Shown one piece after another: positions 7,744 through 19,512 of a DNA stretch of 64,000 bases (position 1 is its first letter; every line of letters begins with the position of its first letter). The notes under the pieces were generated by a model, which had not been told where the DNA came from, made no database searches, and saw only the letters and a list, made by a program, of their open reading frames with translations. Source of the stretch: Paracoccus isoporae (GTDB lineage Bacteria > Pseudomonadota > Alphaproteobacteria > Rhodobacterales > Rhodobacteraceae); NCBI RefSeq assembly GCF_900101865.1, contig NZ_FNAH01000006.1:175048-239047 (forward strand). Reading direction: 5' to 3'. The position numbers and the translations under genes were made by a program.

Positions 7744-8301
7744 TCAGTAGACGTAGACGGGCGTGCCGATCGGAACCTGCTCGAACAGGGCCATCACGGC
7801 CTCGTTGCGCATGCGGATGCAGCCATTCGACACCGCCCGCCCGATCGAGCCCGGCTGGGTGGTGCCGTGGATGCGGATCGCGGTGTCGTTGCCGTTGGCA
7901 TCATAGAGATAGAGCGCGCGCGCGCCGAGCGGGTTCTTCGGACCGCCCGGCATCCCGTCGGCATATTGGGCATACTGGTCCGGGCTGCGCTCGATCATCG
8001 CCTGGGTCGGCGTCCAGTTGGGCCATTCCACCTTGCGGCCGATCCGGGCCTTGCCCTTCCAGACAAGCTCGGCCTGACCGACCGCCACGCCGTAGCGGAC
8101 CGCACGACCCGGCGCAATGACGTGATACAGGAAGAAGTCATCCGACACGACAACGATGGAGCCGGTCTCGAACCCCTCGCGGATCGGCACCTCGGTCGGC
8201 TGGTAGGGGTCTCTCGTGGTGGCGGCCTGTTCCTGCGACAGCACCAGCGACGGCGCGGCAATCAGCGGCAGGGAAAGCCCGATCATCTGACGGCGGTTCA
8301 T
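7744..8301 (-). CDS. L,D-transpeptidase (YkuD domain), exported
   Basis: 185 aa with a signal peptide ([20 protein letters not shown]). The YkuD catalytic motif is intact: [23 protein letters not shown] with catalytic C161. Such enzymes form 3-3 peptidoglycan crosslinks or attach proteins to peptidoglycan in the periplasm. The N-terminus resembles a Tat-type start but has only NRRQ, so Sec or Tat is open. Start 8301 agrees with a strong promoter 32 bp upstream. First of three L,D-transpeptidases in the window. Confidence 0.88.
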   Translation of the reverse strand: MNRRQMIGLSLPLIAAPSLVLSQEQAATTRDPYQPTEVPIREGFETGSIVVVSDDFFLYHVIAPGRAVRYGVAVGQAELVWKGKARIGRKVEWPNWTPTQAMIERSPDQYAQYADGMPGGPKNPLGARALYLYDANGNDTAIRIHGTTQPGSIGRAVSNGCIRMRNEAVMALFEQVPIGTPVYVY

Positions 8302-8705
8302 GAAATTATCCCATCTGCTCGTTTCACCCTGATTTATAGGGATCGCGGCGCGCCGACTCAATCCCGCTTGGGCGAGACCGTCCTTGACGACCCGTCACGG
8401 CGCGCCCAAATATCGCGGTATGGAAACTTGCCCGCCCCTTTCTGCGACACGGCAACCCCGCAAGGCTGCGGTCCGCGCGGCACATCTGTGCCGGGGGCGT
8501 GGTGATCGTGCATGTCGCTGTCACGTTTCCGCGCGCAGGACGAATTTTCGCCAGATCACGACGGCAAGGCCCAACCTGGCGCGTCGCCATGCGCTTGACC
8601 TGTTCACCCCCGTCACTGCGCCCATGCAGGCGCCGATGACCCCGCAGGCCCCGCCTGTCCTGACCTCTGACCCGCATGAAATTGCATTCAGAACAGGACA
8701 GAACC
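8302..8705. other. 404-bp intergenic region between the L,D-transpeptidase gene and copA
   Basis: Divergent regulatory region. The left 60 bp hold the transpeptidase promoter. For copA I see a TTGACC at 8595-8600 that could be a -35, but no convincing -10 at 17-19 bp and no clear CueR/HmrR-type dyad. A short ORF (8384-8722) has no family features and I regard it as spurious. Nothing else is recognisable. Confidence 0.4.
8333..8361 (-). promoter_or_regulatory. sigma-70 promoter of the L,D-transpeptidase gene
   Basis: Reading leftwards: TTGAGT (8361-8356), 17-bp spacer, TATAAA (8338-8333). The transcription start would be near 8326, about 25 nt before the ATG at 8301. One of the best consensus promoters in the window. 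The spacer contains the palindrome CGGCGCGCCG. Confidence 0.65.
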
Positions 8706-11147
<2,442 letters not shown>

Positions 11148-11210
11148 CGACGCGGCGCAGGAACCGCCGGGTCAACGGCTGGCCTTGGCGGTTCACTGCG
11201 TATATATCTG

Positions 11211-11239
11211 CGCCTGCCCCGCCGATTGCGGGGCGGGCG
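11211..11239 (+). terminator. GC-rich hairpin between copA and the KpsE-like gene
   Basis: CGCCTGCCCCGC and GCGGGGCGGGCG flank a 5-nt loop, forming a stem of about 12 bp with one wobble or mismatch. No T-run follows, so it may be an imperfect terminator for copA or a structured leader for the next gene (ATG at 11253). Confidence 0.35.
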
Positions 11240-11252
11240 TACAGGAAGCAGC

Positions 11253-12440
11253 ATGGCCGACATTCAGTTGACGAACCAACCGCATCGCAGCGCGAAGGCC
11301 CGGCACCCTCAGCGCCCAGCCCGCACGCGGGGCGAGCGCATCACGCGGACACTGATCCTGGCCTCGTTCTTGATGATCGTAATCGCCCCCACTGCTGTCT
11401 GGGCATGGTATCTCTGGGCGCGCGCGCAGGATCAGTATGTTTCAACCGTCTCCTTTTCCGTCCGCAAGGAGGAATCCGACCCGACGCTCAACCTTCTGGG
11501 CGGGCTGACCCAGTTGACCGGCAGCACGAGCGCGTCGGACCCGGATATCCTTTATGATTTCCTGCACAGCCAAGACATCGTGGCGACGATCAATGCCGAT
11601 CTCGACCTCGTCTCGCGGTTTTCGCGCTTCCATGAGATCGACCCGGTCTTTTCCTATGACGCCAGCGGCTCGCTGGAGGATCTGACGGATTACTGGCGCG
11701 AGCAGGTGGATGTCGATTACGATTCCTCCAGCAAGCTCATCACACTGAGCGTCATGGCGTTTTCACCCGAGGATGCCCGCGACATCGCGCAGGCCGCGTT
11801 CGACGAAAGCAGCCGGACCATCAACCGGCTGTCCGACATCGCCCGCGACGATGCCACCCGGTTCTCGCGCGGGGAGTTGCAGAAGGCGCAGGAGCGGCTG
11901 ACGCGGGCGCGGCAGGAGATGACCAGTTTCCGGATGCGCACCCAGATCGTCGATCCCGAGGCCGATCTTGCAGGCCAGATGGAGGTTCTCAGCGGGCTCC
12001 AGTCACAGCTGGTCGAGGCGATGGTGGCGCAGGACACGCTGCGCGAAACCGCACGCGAGGACGATCCCCGCGTGGCGCAGGGCCAACGGCGCATCAATGC
12101 CATCCAGGCGCAGATCGCGGCGGAGCGGGCGAAATTCGGCGAATCCGACCAGGGGCCCAATGGCGAAAGCTATGCCCAGCTCGTCGCGGAGTACGAGGAA
12201 CTGGCCACCGATCTGGAATTCGCCGAAACGACCTATCGCGCCGCACAGGCCTCCTACGAATCGGCGCTTGCCGAGGGGCAGCGCCAGTCGCGCTATCTCG
12301 CCGCGCATATCGCGCCGCGCACGGCGGAATCCTCGGTGCTGCCCGACCGTCCCATGCTGGTGCTGAAAGCCTTCGGCATGCTGTTGCTCGGATGGGGTGT
12401 GCTGCTGCTGTGCTATTACAGCATCCGCGAGCGCCGCTGA
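11253..12440 (+). CDS. KpsE/RkpR-family capsule export inner-membrane protein (second copy)
   Basis: 395-aa bitopic polysaccharide co-polymerase-like protein that would bridge the ABC exporter and the outer-membrane channel. N-terminal basic tail, TM helix (TLILASFLMIVIAPTAVWAW, ~31-50), a large periplasmic domain with long coiled-coil stretches, then a C-terminal TM (~370-390) and a short basic tail (IRERR). It is one residue longer than the KpsE encoded at 13163-14347 and has the same layout, so it is probably a paralogue. It converges on kpsT and is not part of the kpsMET operon. Start 11253 follows AGGAAG. Confidence 0.8.
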   Translation: MADIQLTNQPHRSAKARHPQRPARTRGERITRTLILASFLMIVIAPTAVWAWYLWARAQDQYVSTVSFSVRKEESDPTLNLLGGLTQLTGSTSASDPDILYDFLHSQDIVATINADLDLVSRFSRFHEIDPVFSYDASGSLEDLTDYWREQVDVDYDSSSKLITLSVMAFSPEDARDIAQAAFDESSRTINRLSDIARDDATRFSRGELQKAQERLTRARQEMTSFRMRTQIVDPEADLAGQMEVLSGLQSQLVEAMVAQDTLRETAREDDPRVAQGQRRINAIQAQIAAERAKFGESDQGPNGESYAQLVAEYEELATDLEFAETTYRAAQASYESALAEGQRQSRYLAAHIAPRTAESSVLPDRPMLVLKAFGMLLLGWGVLLLCYYSIRERR

Positions 12441-12491
12441 GGACGACCGGACCGGACCACCCCGCCCTCGCCGGGCGGCCGGCCGCCTGGC

Positions 12492-13166
12492 TCAGTCGTC
12501 GTCGATGTCACCCGCCTGCACATTGCGGTGATGCGCGTCGATCGCCTCTTCCAGGTCGTCGTAATAGGTAATCCGCCCGCGTTCCAGCACCGCACCGGCG
12601 GTGCACATGCGCCGCACGAGCGCCATTGAATGGCTGATGAAGATCGCGCCGGATTCCTGCATCCGTTCGTTGAACAGCGCCTCGCTTTTCTCGCGGAACT
12701 GGGCGTCGCCCACGGCGGACACCTCGTCCACCAGATAGGTGTCGAATTTCAGCCCCATATTGATTCCGAACATCAGCCGTGCCCGCATCCCTGACGAGTA
12801 GGTGCGGATGGGCAGGTAGAATTTCTCCCCCAACTCGGCGAAATCCTCGACGAAATGCTTGAGCTGGTTGGTGTCTGCGCCGTAGATCCGCGCGATGAAC
12901 TTGGTGTTCTGCGATCCGCTCATATGCTGGTGCAGCGAGTTGGCCAGGCCGATGGGAAAGGAAATGTTCCCGTCGCTGAGCACCCGCCCCGAATTCGGAA
13001 TGAGCGAGCCCGCCATCACCTGAAGCAGCGTGGATTTCCCTGCCCCGTTGCGTCCCAGCAGCGCAACCGAGGTTCGGCTGGGAAACACCGCGTTCAGATC
13101 GCGGAAAACCACGTTCTTCACATGGCGCGAGTAGAAGATCTTCGTGACATTCTCGAGGACGATCAT
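12492..13166 (-). CDS. kpsT: capsular polysaccharide ABC transporter, ATP-binding protein
   Basis: 224-aa ATPase driving ABC-2 type polysaccharide export. Walker A is GRNGAGKST (38-46). The signature is SSGMR (124-128), the short form typical of KpsT/Wzt. Walker B is TYLVDEV (143-149). The length matches KpsT; there is no C-terminal O-antigen-binding domain of the Wzt type. Its ATG overlaps the TGA of the upstream kpsE (ATGA, 13163-13166), so translation is coupled. Confidence 0.9.
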   Translation of the reverse strand: MIVLENVTKIFYSRHVKNVVFRDLNAVFPSRTSVALLGRNGAGKSTLLQVMAGSLIPNSGRVLSDGNISFPIGLANSLHQHMSGSQNTKFIARIYGADTNQLKHFVEDFAELGEKFYLPIRTYSSGMRARLMFGINMGLKFDTYLVDEVSAVGDAQFREKSEALFNERMQESGAIFISHSMALVRRMCTAGAVLERGRITYYDDLEEAIDAHHRNVQAGDIDDD

Positions 13167-14347
13167 TTGCGGTCGCGTATTCCATAGAACAGAAGCAGCA
13201 GAATGACCCAGAGCACGAAACTGCCGACCGCCACCAGAAGCAGGCTCGGCAGGAATTCGGGGAACACCTCGATCGACGCCATGGAACCGCCGGTCACGCT
13301 GGACAGGAACACCTTCGTCGATTGCAGCTCCTGCTGATAGCGGATGATCGCCAGCTCCGACATGCGCAGCGACATGCCCGACAGTTCGGCCTCGGTCAGC
13401 AGCGGCTGATATTCCGCGATCAGCGCCGTGACCTCGTCGGCAGAGACGATCTCGCCCTGAATGGAATCGGGGTTGTCCAGATAGGCATTGATCGCCGCCA
13501 TGCGATCCTGCGACCGGCGCACCAGCTCGCGTTGCTGGGACACGGATGCTTCGGCTTCAGCGATGCGGATCTCTTCCTCAGCCTGCATGGCGCGCAGGAA
13601 ATTGATGAACTCTGCATTCAGCATCGCCAGCACCATCGGGTCGATGGCGCGGTTGCGCAGGCGGAATTCCTTCAGCCGCTGGCGGTCATCGGCGTTCTTC
13701 TCACGCAGCTCCTCCAGCCGGGCCGTGGCCTCTTTGATCGCGGCAGAGAGCGTCGCGGATCGCGCGACATTCAACCGGCGCTCGGCCTCGATGCGGATTG
13801 CCTGCAGCAGCCGCTCGGCCGATTGCTGGTCAAAGGCGCTGACCCGCAGCCGGATGATCTGGTCGCGCGAGCCGATATTCACCTCGACCATGTTGCGCCA
13901 GAAATCGTGCCGCCGTTCGGCCTTGTCGTCGGGATCGTAGCGGGTCGGCAGATAGGGCACGCGCCGCTCCGTCGGCCAGATCTGTGTCAGGTCAAGCTGC
14001 GCCTCGATGGTGCGGAAGAAATCCTCGCTATGGACCAGCTGACGAATGATGGCGGTCTCCTCGCCGCCCGATCCCTTGAATGCGGACTGGACGGCGGCGC
14101 TGTCATCGGTGTTGCCGAACGCCCCCAGCGAATGTTCCTGCACCGTCACCGATGCGGTCACCTGCCGCAGCGTTCCTGCAAAATTCCAGGACAGATAGGC
14201 GGTGAGCACCGAAGGCAGGATCACCATCACCACGAATGCGGCAATGAGGAAGTAATGGCGCAGCTTCAGACGCGCCGGGCCGACATCGCCGAAGCTGTGC
14301 ATCTGCTGCGCCTGAGGCCCCTGCGCTGTCGCCGCCGCGTCGGTCAT
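13163..14347 (-). CDS. kpsE: capsule export inner-membrane protein KpsE
   Basis: 394 aa. A cytoplasmic N-tail is followed by a TM helix (YFLIAAFVVMVILPSVLTAY, ~32-51), a periplasmic coiled-coil region (VARSATLSAAIKEATARLEE and onward) and a C-terminal TM (LLLVAVGSFVLWVILLLLFY) with tail GIRDRK. Start 14347 overlaps the kpsM stop by 4 bp; the upstream extension is out of family. It works with KpsM and KpsT to pass polysaccharide across the periplasm. Confidence 0.85.
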   Translation of the reverse strand: MTDAAATAQGPQAQQMHSFGDVGPARLKLRHYFLIAAFVVMVILPSVLTAYLSWNFAGTLRQVTASVTVQEHSLGAFGNTDDSAAVQSAFKGSGGEETAIIRQLVHSEDFFRTIEAQLDLTQIWPTERRVPYLPTRYDPDDKAERRHDFWRNMVEVNIGSRDQIIRLRVSAFDQQSAERLLQAIRIEAERRLNVARSATLSAAIKEATARLEELREKNADDRQRLKEFRLRNRAIDPMVLAMLNAEFINFLRAMQAEEEIRIAEAEASVSQQRELVRRSQDRMAAINAYLDNPDSIQGEIVSADEVTALIAEYQPLLTEAELSGMSLRMSELAIIRYQQELQSTKVFLSSVTGGSMASIEVFPEFLPSLLLVAVGSFVLWVILLLLFYGIRDRK

Positions 14348-15165
14348 CTGTCCAGCAACTCGCGGGTGAACAGCCGGATCCCTGCCATCCCGATAAAGGC
14401 CGAAATGAGGGCAAGTTCCAGCGGGAAGGTCAGATCGGTGTAGCTGCCGACATAATCCACATAGAGCGCCTCGCGCGAGCGTCCGACGATATGCACCAGC
14501 GGATTCCACAACAGCCATTCGCTGTAGGGCCGCGGCAGCGATTCAACCAGGATGATGACACCGGAGAGCAGGACCATCGGCCGCTCCACGAAGGACCACA
14601 GCACCTCCCAGAGCGGGAACTTGGTCTTGATGGCGCAGTTCATCAGCCCGATTCCGCCTCCGAGCAGCGCGGCGGTGGTGAAGGATTGCAGGATCTGCTT
14701 GATGTGAAACGTGGTGTCAGTCTCGAAGATGTTCAGGATAAAGGCATAGACCAGCACCGATACGGCCGCCTGGGTCAGCACGGCCATCAGGAATTTCGAC
14801 ATCACCACGTCGAACAGCGTGACGCGGGGAAAGTTCAGCAGGTTGCGCGACGCGCGGATCGAATGCTCGACCCGGGCGCAGACACTGCGGAACATGAAAT
14901 AGGGCAGCATCCCTGAGGCGTAGAAAATGGCGAAATTGTCACCCAGCGGCGGGTTTCTGAACCCCGCAGAGAAGATGAGCGCCAGCACCATGATCCCGAT
15001 CACCGGCGAGAACACCGACCAGAGGTAACCGCCCGCCGTGTCGCCATTGGAGGTGGTCAGTTCGCGCAGCGACAGCGCCACCACCGTGCGCAGCGTCGAA
15101 AAGCGCGGCAGAACCCTGCCGTTCACGGTCGCCTGCACGGGACGCAGTTGCGCCTCGGTCTCCAT
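14344..15165 (-). CDS. kpsM: capsular polysaccharide ABC transporter, permease
   Basis: 273-aa ABC-2 membrane protein with about six TM helices. Family features include the N-terminal LRELTTSNGDTAGGYLWSVF segment (the amphipathic coupling region of KpsM/Wzm) and the C-terminal NPLVHIVGRSREALYVDY segment. It forms the channel for capsule chains and is first gene of the coupled kpsM-kpsE-kpsT operon. Start 15165 is preferred over an upstream in-frame start because it gives the usual family length. Confidence 0.88.
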   Translation of the reverse strand: METEAQLRPVQATVNGRVLPRFSTLRTVVALSLRELTTSNGDTAGGYLWSVFSPVIGIMVLALIFSAGFRNPPLGDNFAIFYASGMLPYFMFRSVCARVEHSIRASRNLLNFPRVTLFDVVMSKFLMAVLTQAAVSVLVYAFILNIFETDTTFHIKQILQSFTTAALLGGGIGLMNCAIKTKFPLWEVLWSFVERPMVLLSGVIILVESLPRPYSEWLLWNPLVHIVGRSREALYVDYVGSYTDLTFPLELALISAFIGMAGIRLFTRELLDR

Positions 15166-15494
15166 CAGCCCTGCAGCCCCGTGACCCTGTCCCGAACACG
15201 CGGCCTGTTCGCCGCGGCACCTTCTGCCTTCGCGTCTGTCATTATCCTGCCGCATTGCCGCGACCGCGCACGCCGTGCCCCGTCGCTTCGTTGTTCAGAG
15301 ACCACATGCACGATTTGGCGCAGGCGGCCGGAAGTTGCCGGAATTTAGTCGCTCGTCCGCCCGGCGTCGAGGGGCAGGCGGCCACCGCGCGGAAAAATGA
15401 CGTGAAGCTGTAAAGAATGTGTCGCTGCGTTGCTAGATTCCCCGCCGGGCGCGCGTTAGAAGGCTCGAAACCCGATCCAGATGCGAAGATGGGA
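15166..15494. other. 329-bp divergent intergenic region, kpsM / sulfotransferase
   Basis: Probable shared regulatory region for the exporter operon (leftwards) and the sulfotransferase-glycosyltransferase genes (rightwards). The segment around 15395-15435 is relatively AT-rich. I found no promoter with convincing spacing and no clear operator. Confidence 0.35.
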
Positions 15495-16283
15495 ATGTCC
15501 GACGAAAACCCGCATTCTGCGGCCAAGGCAGGAAAACCGGCCGCGGCGCCGGACCAGGCAGGTTTCATGATCCTCGCGCAGGCGCGGTCGGGGTCAACCT
15601 TTCTGCGCGAGGCACTGAACGATCAGCCCGAGATCGTGTGCCATGGCGAGGTGTTCAGCCGTGTCTGGATCAGCCGCATGGAACCACAGGCAGGCGCCGA
15701 ACCGGCCCCGGCCGAGGAGATCCGCCGGATCATGCCGGAGCGGGATGCCGATCCCCTGCGCTTTCTGCAGGATCACATCTACGCATTTCCCGGGCAGATC
15801 ACCGGTTTCAAGGTGATCTACGAGGATTTCTTCCATGACGGGCTGTCCGAGATCCTGGCGGATCATGCCCGGACGCGCGGCCTGCGCATCTATCACCTGC
15901 GCCGCCTCAACCCGGTGGCGGCGCTGGCATCGCGGATGCGCATGGCGCGCTACCAGCTCAGCCACAGCGACGCGCCGGGCGCGCAGCAGGATCCAAATAC
16001 TGTCGGCAAGCTGAAGATGGAGCCCGCCGCACTCGCGCGCTACACCTCCTGGCAGAATGATCTTGCCAGCCGGGTGGACGCCCTGTTCCCGGATGCGATG
16101 CAGATCCGCTACGAGACGCTGGCGCAGGATTTTCCGCGGATCCTGGCCGATCTGGGTTTGCCCGATCGCCGCGCCTTCGGCTCCGCCCTGCGCAAGATGA
16201 CCCCGCAGAACCTCGAAGACGCGATCGAGAATTACGGCGATGTCGCGGCCTATGACCATCCTGCTCAACCGATCTGGAACTGA
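15495..16283 (+). CDS. sulfotransferase family protein
   Basis: 262 aa. The P-loop-like 5'-phosphosulfate motif QARSGSTFL (residues 29-37) and a later LRRLNPVAALASRMR segment (3'-phosphate site, R and S) mark a PAPS-dependent sulfotransferase fold. The substrate is probably a glycan, given the neighbouring kps exporter and glycosyltransferases (inference). An ATG at 15489 is an alternative; 15495 has GAAG at six-base spacing. The stop lies 4 bp before the next start, so the two are probably co-transcribed. Confidence 0.8.
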   Translation: MSDENPHSAAKAGKPAAAPDQAGFMILAQARSGSTFLREALNDQPEIVCHGEVFSRVWISRMEPQAGAEPAPAEEIRRIMPERDADPLRFLQDHIYAFPGQITGFKVIYEDFFHDGLSEILADHARTRGLRIYHLRRLNPVAALASRMRMARYQLSHSDAPGAQQDPNTVGKLKMEPAALARYTSWQNDLASRVDALFPDAMQIRYETLAQDFPRILADLGLPDRRAFGSALRKMTPQNLEDAIENYGDVAAYDHPAQPIWN

Positions 16284-16287
16284 CCTC

Positions 16288-19200
16288 ATGTCCGACGCAA
16301 TCAGCGTGATCCCGCGCGGTTCGATCCTGCTGGTGCTCGGGATGCATCGCAGCGGCACCTCGTTCTTGGCGCATTGCACCGAGATCCTTGGGCTGAACCT
16401 GCCGCGCGACCGCGGCGGTCCGGCGGACGACAATCCGAAAGGCCATTTCGAGCCGCTGGCGGTGGTCGAGCTGAACGACCGGGTGATGGCGCGGACGGGC
16501 GCGGCCTGGAGCCGGATCGGCGCGTTGCCGGACGGGCCGGACCCGGCCGAGATGGAGGCCGCGCTCACGGCCAGTTTCGCGGACGACCGGAACATCGTCG
16601 TGAAAGACCCGCGCATGAGCCTGCTGATGCCGGGCTGGGCTGCGCATCTGGACCGGGCCGGGACAGTGTCGGCGCTGATCGCGCTGCGCCACCCCGCCGA
16701 GATCGCGGCATCGCTGCAGCGTCGTGACGGGCTCGCGGCCGATCTGGTCTATCTGAGCTGGATCGCGCACACGCTGGCCGCACTGGATGCCACGACGCAA
16801 ATGCCGCGCGACCTGATCCTTTTCCCGGACTGGATGGGTGACGTCGATGCCACGCTGACCCGGATTGCTGCGCTCTGCGACCGGGAGGTGCCGAAGGATG
16901 CTGCGGAGCAGGTGCGCGCGCGCTTTGACGACAATGCCGTGCATGGCGGGCGTCAGATCACTGCCGCCACGCCGGAAATTGACACGCTCGGCCGGGACTT
17001 GTTCGACCTGCTTGCAGGTCATGCCCGCGCAGGAACGCTGCCCGCGTCGGCTGATCTGGCCCCCTACCGGACCCGCTTCGATGCGCTGTCCGCATCCGCG
17101 CGCGCCACCGAGGAGGGCAATGCCTTTCATATCCGCCGCCTGGCTTCCGATGTGGATCACCTGAGCGGCGAAATGGCGCGATACAAGTCCGAGGCGGCAA
17201 GCTTCGCCGCGGACGGTGCCGCGCTTCAGGCACAGGTCGCCGGGCTGGAGACCCAGCTTGTTGCCGCGGCTGATGAGCGCACCAGCCTCCAGGACCAGCT
17301 TCAGGCGAGCGAACAGCAGCGCGTGGTGCTCGGCGACGCCCTGGCCACGCAGAATGAACAGTTGAGCCACCTCACAAGGCTGCTGGAGATGGAACGCATG
17401 ACGATACTCAAACCGATCTATCGCCGGCTGCATCGTCAGGGCGGCCATGTGCTGCGCCGGCTGCTGCCGCAATCCGCCTTCGACCGGCTGAAACGCGCCC
17501 TGCCCTATCCGGGCGGCGTGCCGGCCTATCTGGCCTATGCGCCCGGCCAGGCGCCGCAAGGCGTCGCCCGGCAGTTCGACAAGATCGCGCCCGCCGAGAC
17601 GGGCCGGCCGGATATTTTCGTGATGTCGATCATCAACTGGGATTTCCGCACCCAACGCCCCCAGCATCTTGCCGCCGAACTCGCAGCACTTGGGCATCGC
17701 GTGTTCTTCATCGAGATGGAGGGAGATGACAGCGGCGGCGCGCTGCGCGAGGTGGCACCGAATGTCTATGTGGTGCGGCTGTCGGCGCGGGGCCTGCGCG
17801 CCGTGAAACCCTATTCCGGCCAGGTTCCTGATGCGGCGATCAGGGCCTGGATCGACCATTTCCATTCCCTGTCCGATCAGGTCGGGGTGACGCCGCGGGC
17901 GCATGTCGTCGTCGAACACCCCTATTGGTGGAACTTCGTGCGCCACCTGTCCCGGCAATACCAGATCACCTTCGACTGCATGGATGAAATCGCCGGCTTC
18001 TCCAACACCGAGCAGGCCATCCTCGATCTCGAAGCCGACATGATCGAACGCGCCGACCGGATGATCGTGTCCTCGCAATATCTGTTCGACAAATACGGCC
18101 AGACCCGCGACGTGGCGCTGATCCGCAATGGCACGGATGTCAGCCATTTTATTCGTGAGGGCGATTCGTCCGAGGTCGGCCCGCCCGACTTCCTGAAGGG
18201 GAAGCTGCGCGACGGGGCGATCCGCGTCGGCTATGTCGGCGCGATCGCGGAGTGGTTTCACACCGAGTTGCTGGAGGAGGTGGCGCGGGACAATCCCGAT
18301 TTCGACATCCATCTCTGCGGCTCGGTCACGGCCGAGGCGCCGGTGCGGCTGAACGATCTCGACAATGTCACCATGCATGGCGAAATCCGCTATGCTGACG
18401 TGCCGGGTTTTCTGGAGGCGATGGACGTTCTCATCATCCCGTTCCAGCTTCTGCCGATCATCAAGGCCTGCGACCCGGTCAAATTCTACGAATATTCCGC
18501 CGTCCGCAAACCCACCGTCTCGACCGCCCTGCCGGAACTGGAGCGGGCGGGCGATCTGGTGGTCACGGCCGGAACCGCCGCAGAGTTTGCCGATGGCATC
18601 CGGCAATCGTCAGCGAAGGCGGATGATCCGGCCCACGGCGATGCGCTGCGGTCATATGCGCTCGAAAATGCCTGGGCCTATCGCGCCGCCGACATGCTGG
18701 CCGAGATGGAGCGGGCGCCGTTGCTCTCTGTAGTGGTGCTGGCCTATGGCGCGGCCGATCTGACACTCGCCTGCCTCGAATCGCTGCTCGACGGCGGCCC
18801 GACTTACCCCGAGATGGAGGTGATCGTCGTCGATAATGGATCGCCCGCCGAGGAACGCGCGCGTCTGCGCGAAGCGGCGGAGCGTGCGCCGCAGATCCGG
18901 CTGATCGAGAACGGCGAGAATCTCGGCTTCGCCCGCGGCAATAATGTCGGGATCGAGGCGGCGGGCGGCGAATATGTCCTGCTGCTGAACAACGACACCG
19001 TCGTGCCGCCCGGCGCGCTCAGCGCGATGGTCGCGCATCTCGAACGCGATGCGCAGATCGGCATTGTCGGGCCGATGACCAACAATATCGGCAACGAGGC
19101 GCGGATCGAGGTCGCCTATGGCGACATGGACGCGATGCGACTGGTGGCGCGCGATCTCGTGACCGGCTATCGCGGCGTGTCGACGCCGATCCCCGTCGCG

Positions 19201-19512
19201 GCCTATTTCTGCGCCATGTTCCGCAAGGCCGATCTGGACCGGATCGGTCACCTGCCCACGGATTACGGGCGCGGCATGTTCGAGGATGACGACCACTGCG
19301 CCAGTTTCCGCGCCGCCGGGATGGAGATCGCCCTGGCCGAGGATGCCTTCGTGCATCACCATCTGTCGGCCACTTTCGGCGCGCTGCCCTCCGAGGAGAA
19401 ACAGGCGCTGTTCGACGCCAACAAGGCGATCTTCGAGCGCAAATGGGGCGAATGGATCCCCCATCGCTATCGCGACTCGCGCCCGGACCCCAGCCTGCCG
19501 GACCGGGCATGA
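16288..19512 (+). CDS. tri-domain sulfotransferase-like / GT4-like / GT2 glycosyltransferase
   Basis: 1074 aa with three enzyme-like modules. Residues ~12-270: sulfotransferase-like P-loop domain (VLGMHRSGTSFLAH, loop at 18-25; KDPRMSLLMP; LRHPAEIAASL). Residues ~275-380: a coiled-coil linker. Residues ~439-800: a GT-B glycosyltransferase resembling TuaH-type GT4 enzymes (INWDFRTQRPQHLAAEL; FYEYSAVRKPTVST). Residues ~812-1050: a GT-A/GT2 domain (SVVVLAYGAADLTLACLESL, VIVVDNGS, LLNNDTVVPPG near 898). A longer in-frame start at 16240 overlaps the upstream gene; 16288 follows its stop. Probably builds and modifies a repeat unit of the exported polysaccharide (inference). Confidence 0.85.
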   Translation: MSDAISVIPRGSILLVLGMHRSGTSFLAHCTEILGLNLPRDRGGPADDNPKGHFEPLAVVELNDRVMARTGAAWSRIGALPDGPDPAEMEAALTASFADDRNIVVKDPRMSLLMPGWAAHLDRAGTVSALIALRHPAEIAASLQRRDGLAADLVYLSWIAHTLAALDATTQMPRDLILFPDWMGDVDATLTRIAALCDREVPKDAAEQVRARFDDNAVHGGRQITAATPEIDTLGRDLFDLLAGHARAGTLPASADLAPYRTRFDALSASARATEEGNAFHIRRLASDVDHLSGEMARYKSEAASFAADGAALQAQVAGLETQLVAAADERTSLQDQLQASEQQRVVLGDALATQNEQLSHLTRLLEMERMTILKPIYRRLHRQGGHVLRRLLPQSAFDRLKRALPYPGGVPAYLAYAPGQAPQGVARQFDKIAPAETGRPDIFVMSIINWDFRTQRPQHLAAELAALGHRVFFIEMEGDDSGGALREVAPNVYVVRLSARGLRAVKPYSGQVPDAAIRAWIDHFHSLSDQVGVTPRAHVVVEHPYWWNFVRHLSRQYQITFDCMDEIAGFSNTEQAILDLEADMIERADRMIVSSQYLFDKYGQTRDVALIRNGTDVSHFIREGDSSEVGPPDFLKGKLRDGAIRVGYVGAIAEWFHTELLEEVARDNPDFDIHLCGSVTAEAPVRLNDLDNVTMHGEIRYADVPGFLEAMDVLIIPFQLLPIIKACDPVKFYEYSAVRKPTVSTALPELERAGDLVVTAGTAAEFADGIRQSSAKADDPAHGDALRSYALENAWAYRAADMLAEMERAPLLSVVVLAYGAADLTLACLESLLDGGPTYPEMEVIVVDNGSPAEERARLREAAERAPQIRLIENGENLGFARGNNVGIEAAGGEYVLLLNNDTVVPPGALSAMVAHLERDAQIGIVGPMTNNIGNEARIEVAYGDMDAMRLVARDLVTGYRGVSTPIPVAAYFCAMFRKADLDRIGHLPTDYGRGMFEDDDHCASFRAAGMEIALAEDAFVHHHLSATFGALPSEEKQALFDANKAIFERKWGEWIPHRYRDSRPDPSLPDRA

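Noticed and set aside
8590..8630. Possible CueR/HmrR operator before copA
   Set aside because: A TTGACC is present, but no inverted repeat with the usual 19-bp promoter spacing follows.
15958..18606. 882-codon open frame on the minus strand opposite the tri-domain protein
   Set aside because: Antisense shadow from high GC and codon bias; composition is Arg/His/Gln-rich with no motif, while the plus strand has recognisable catalytic motifs throughout.
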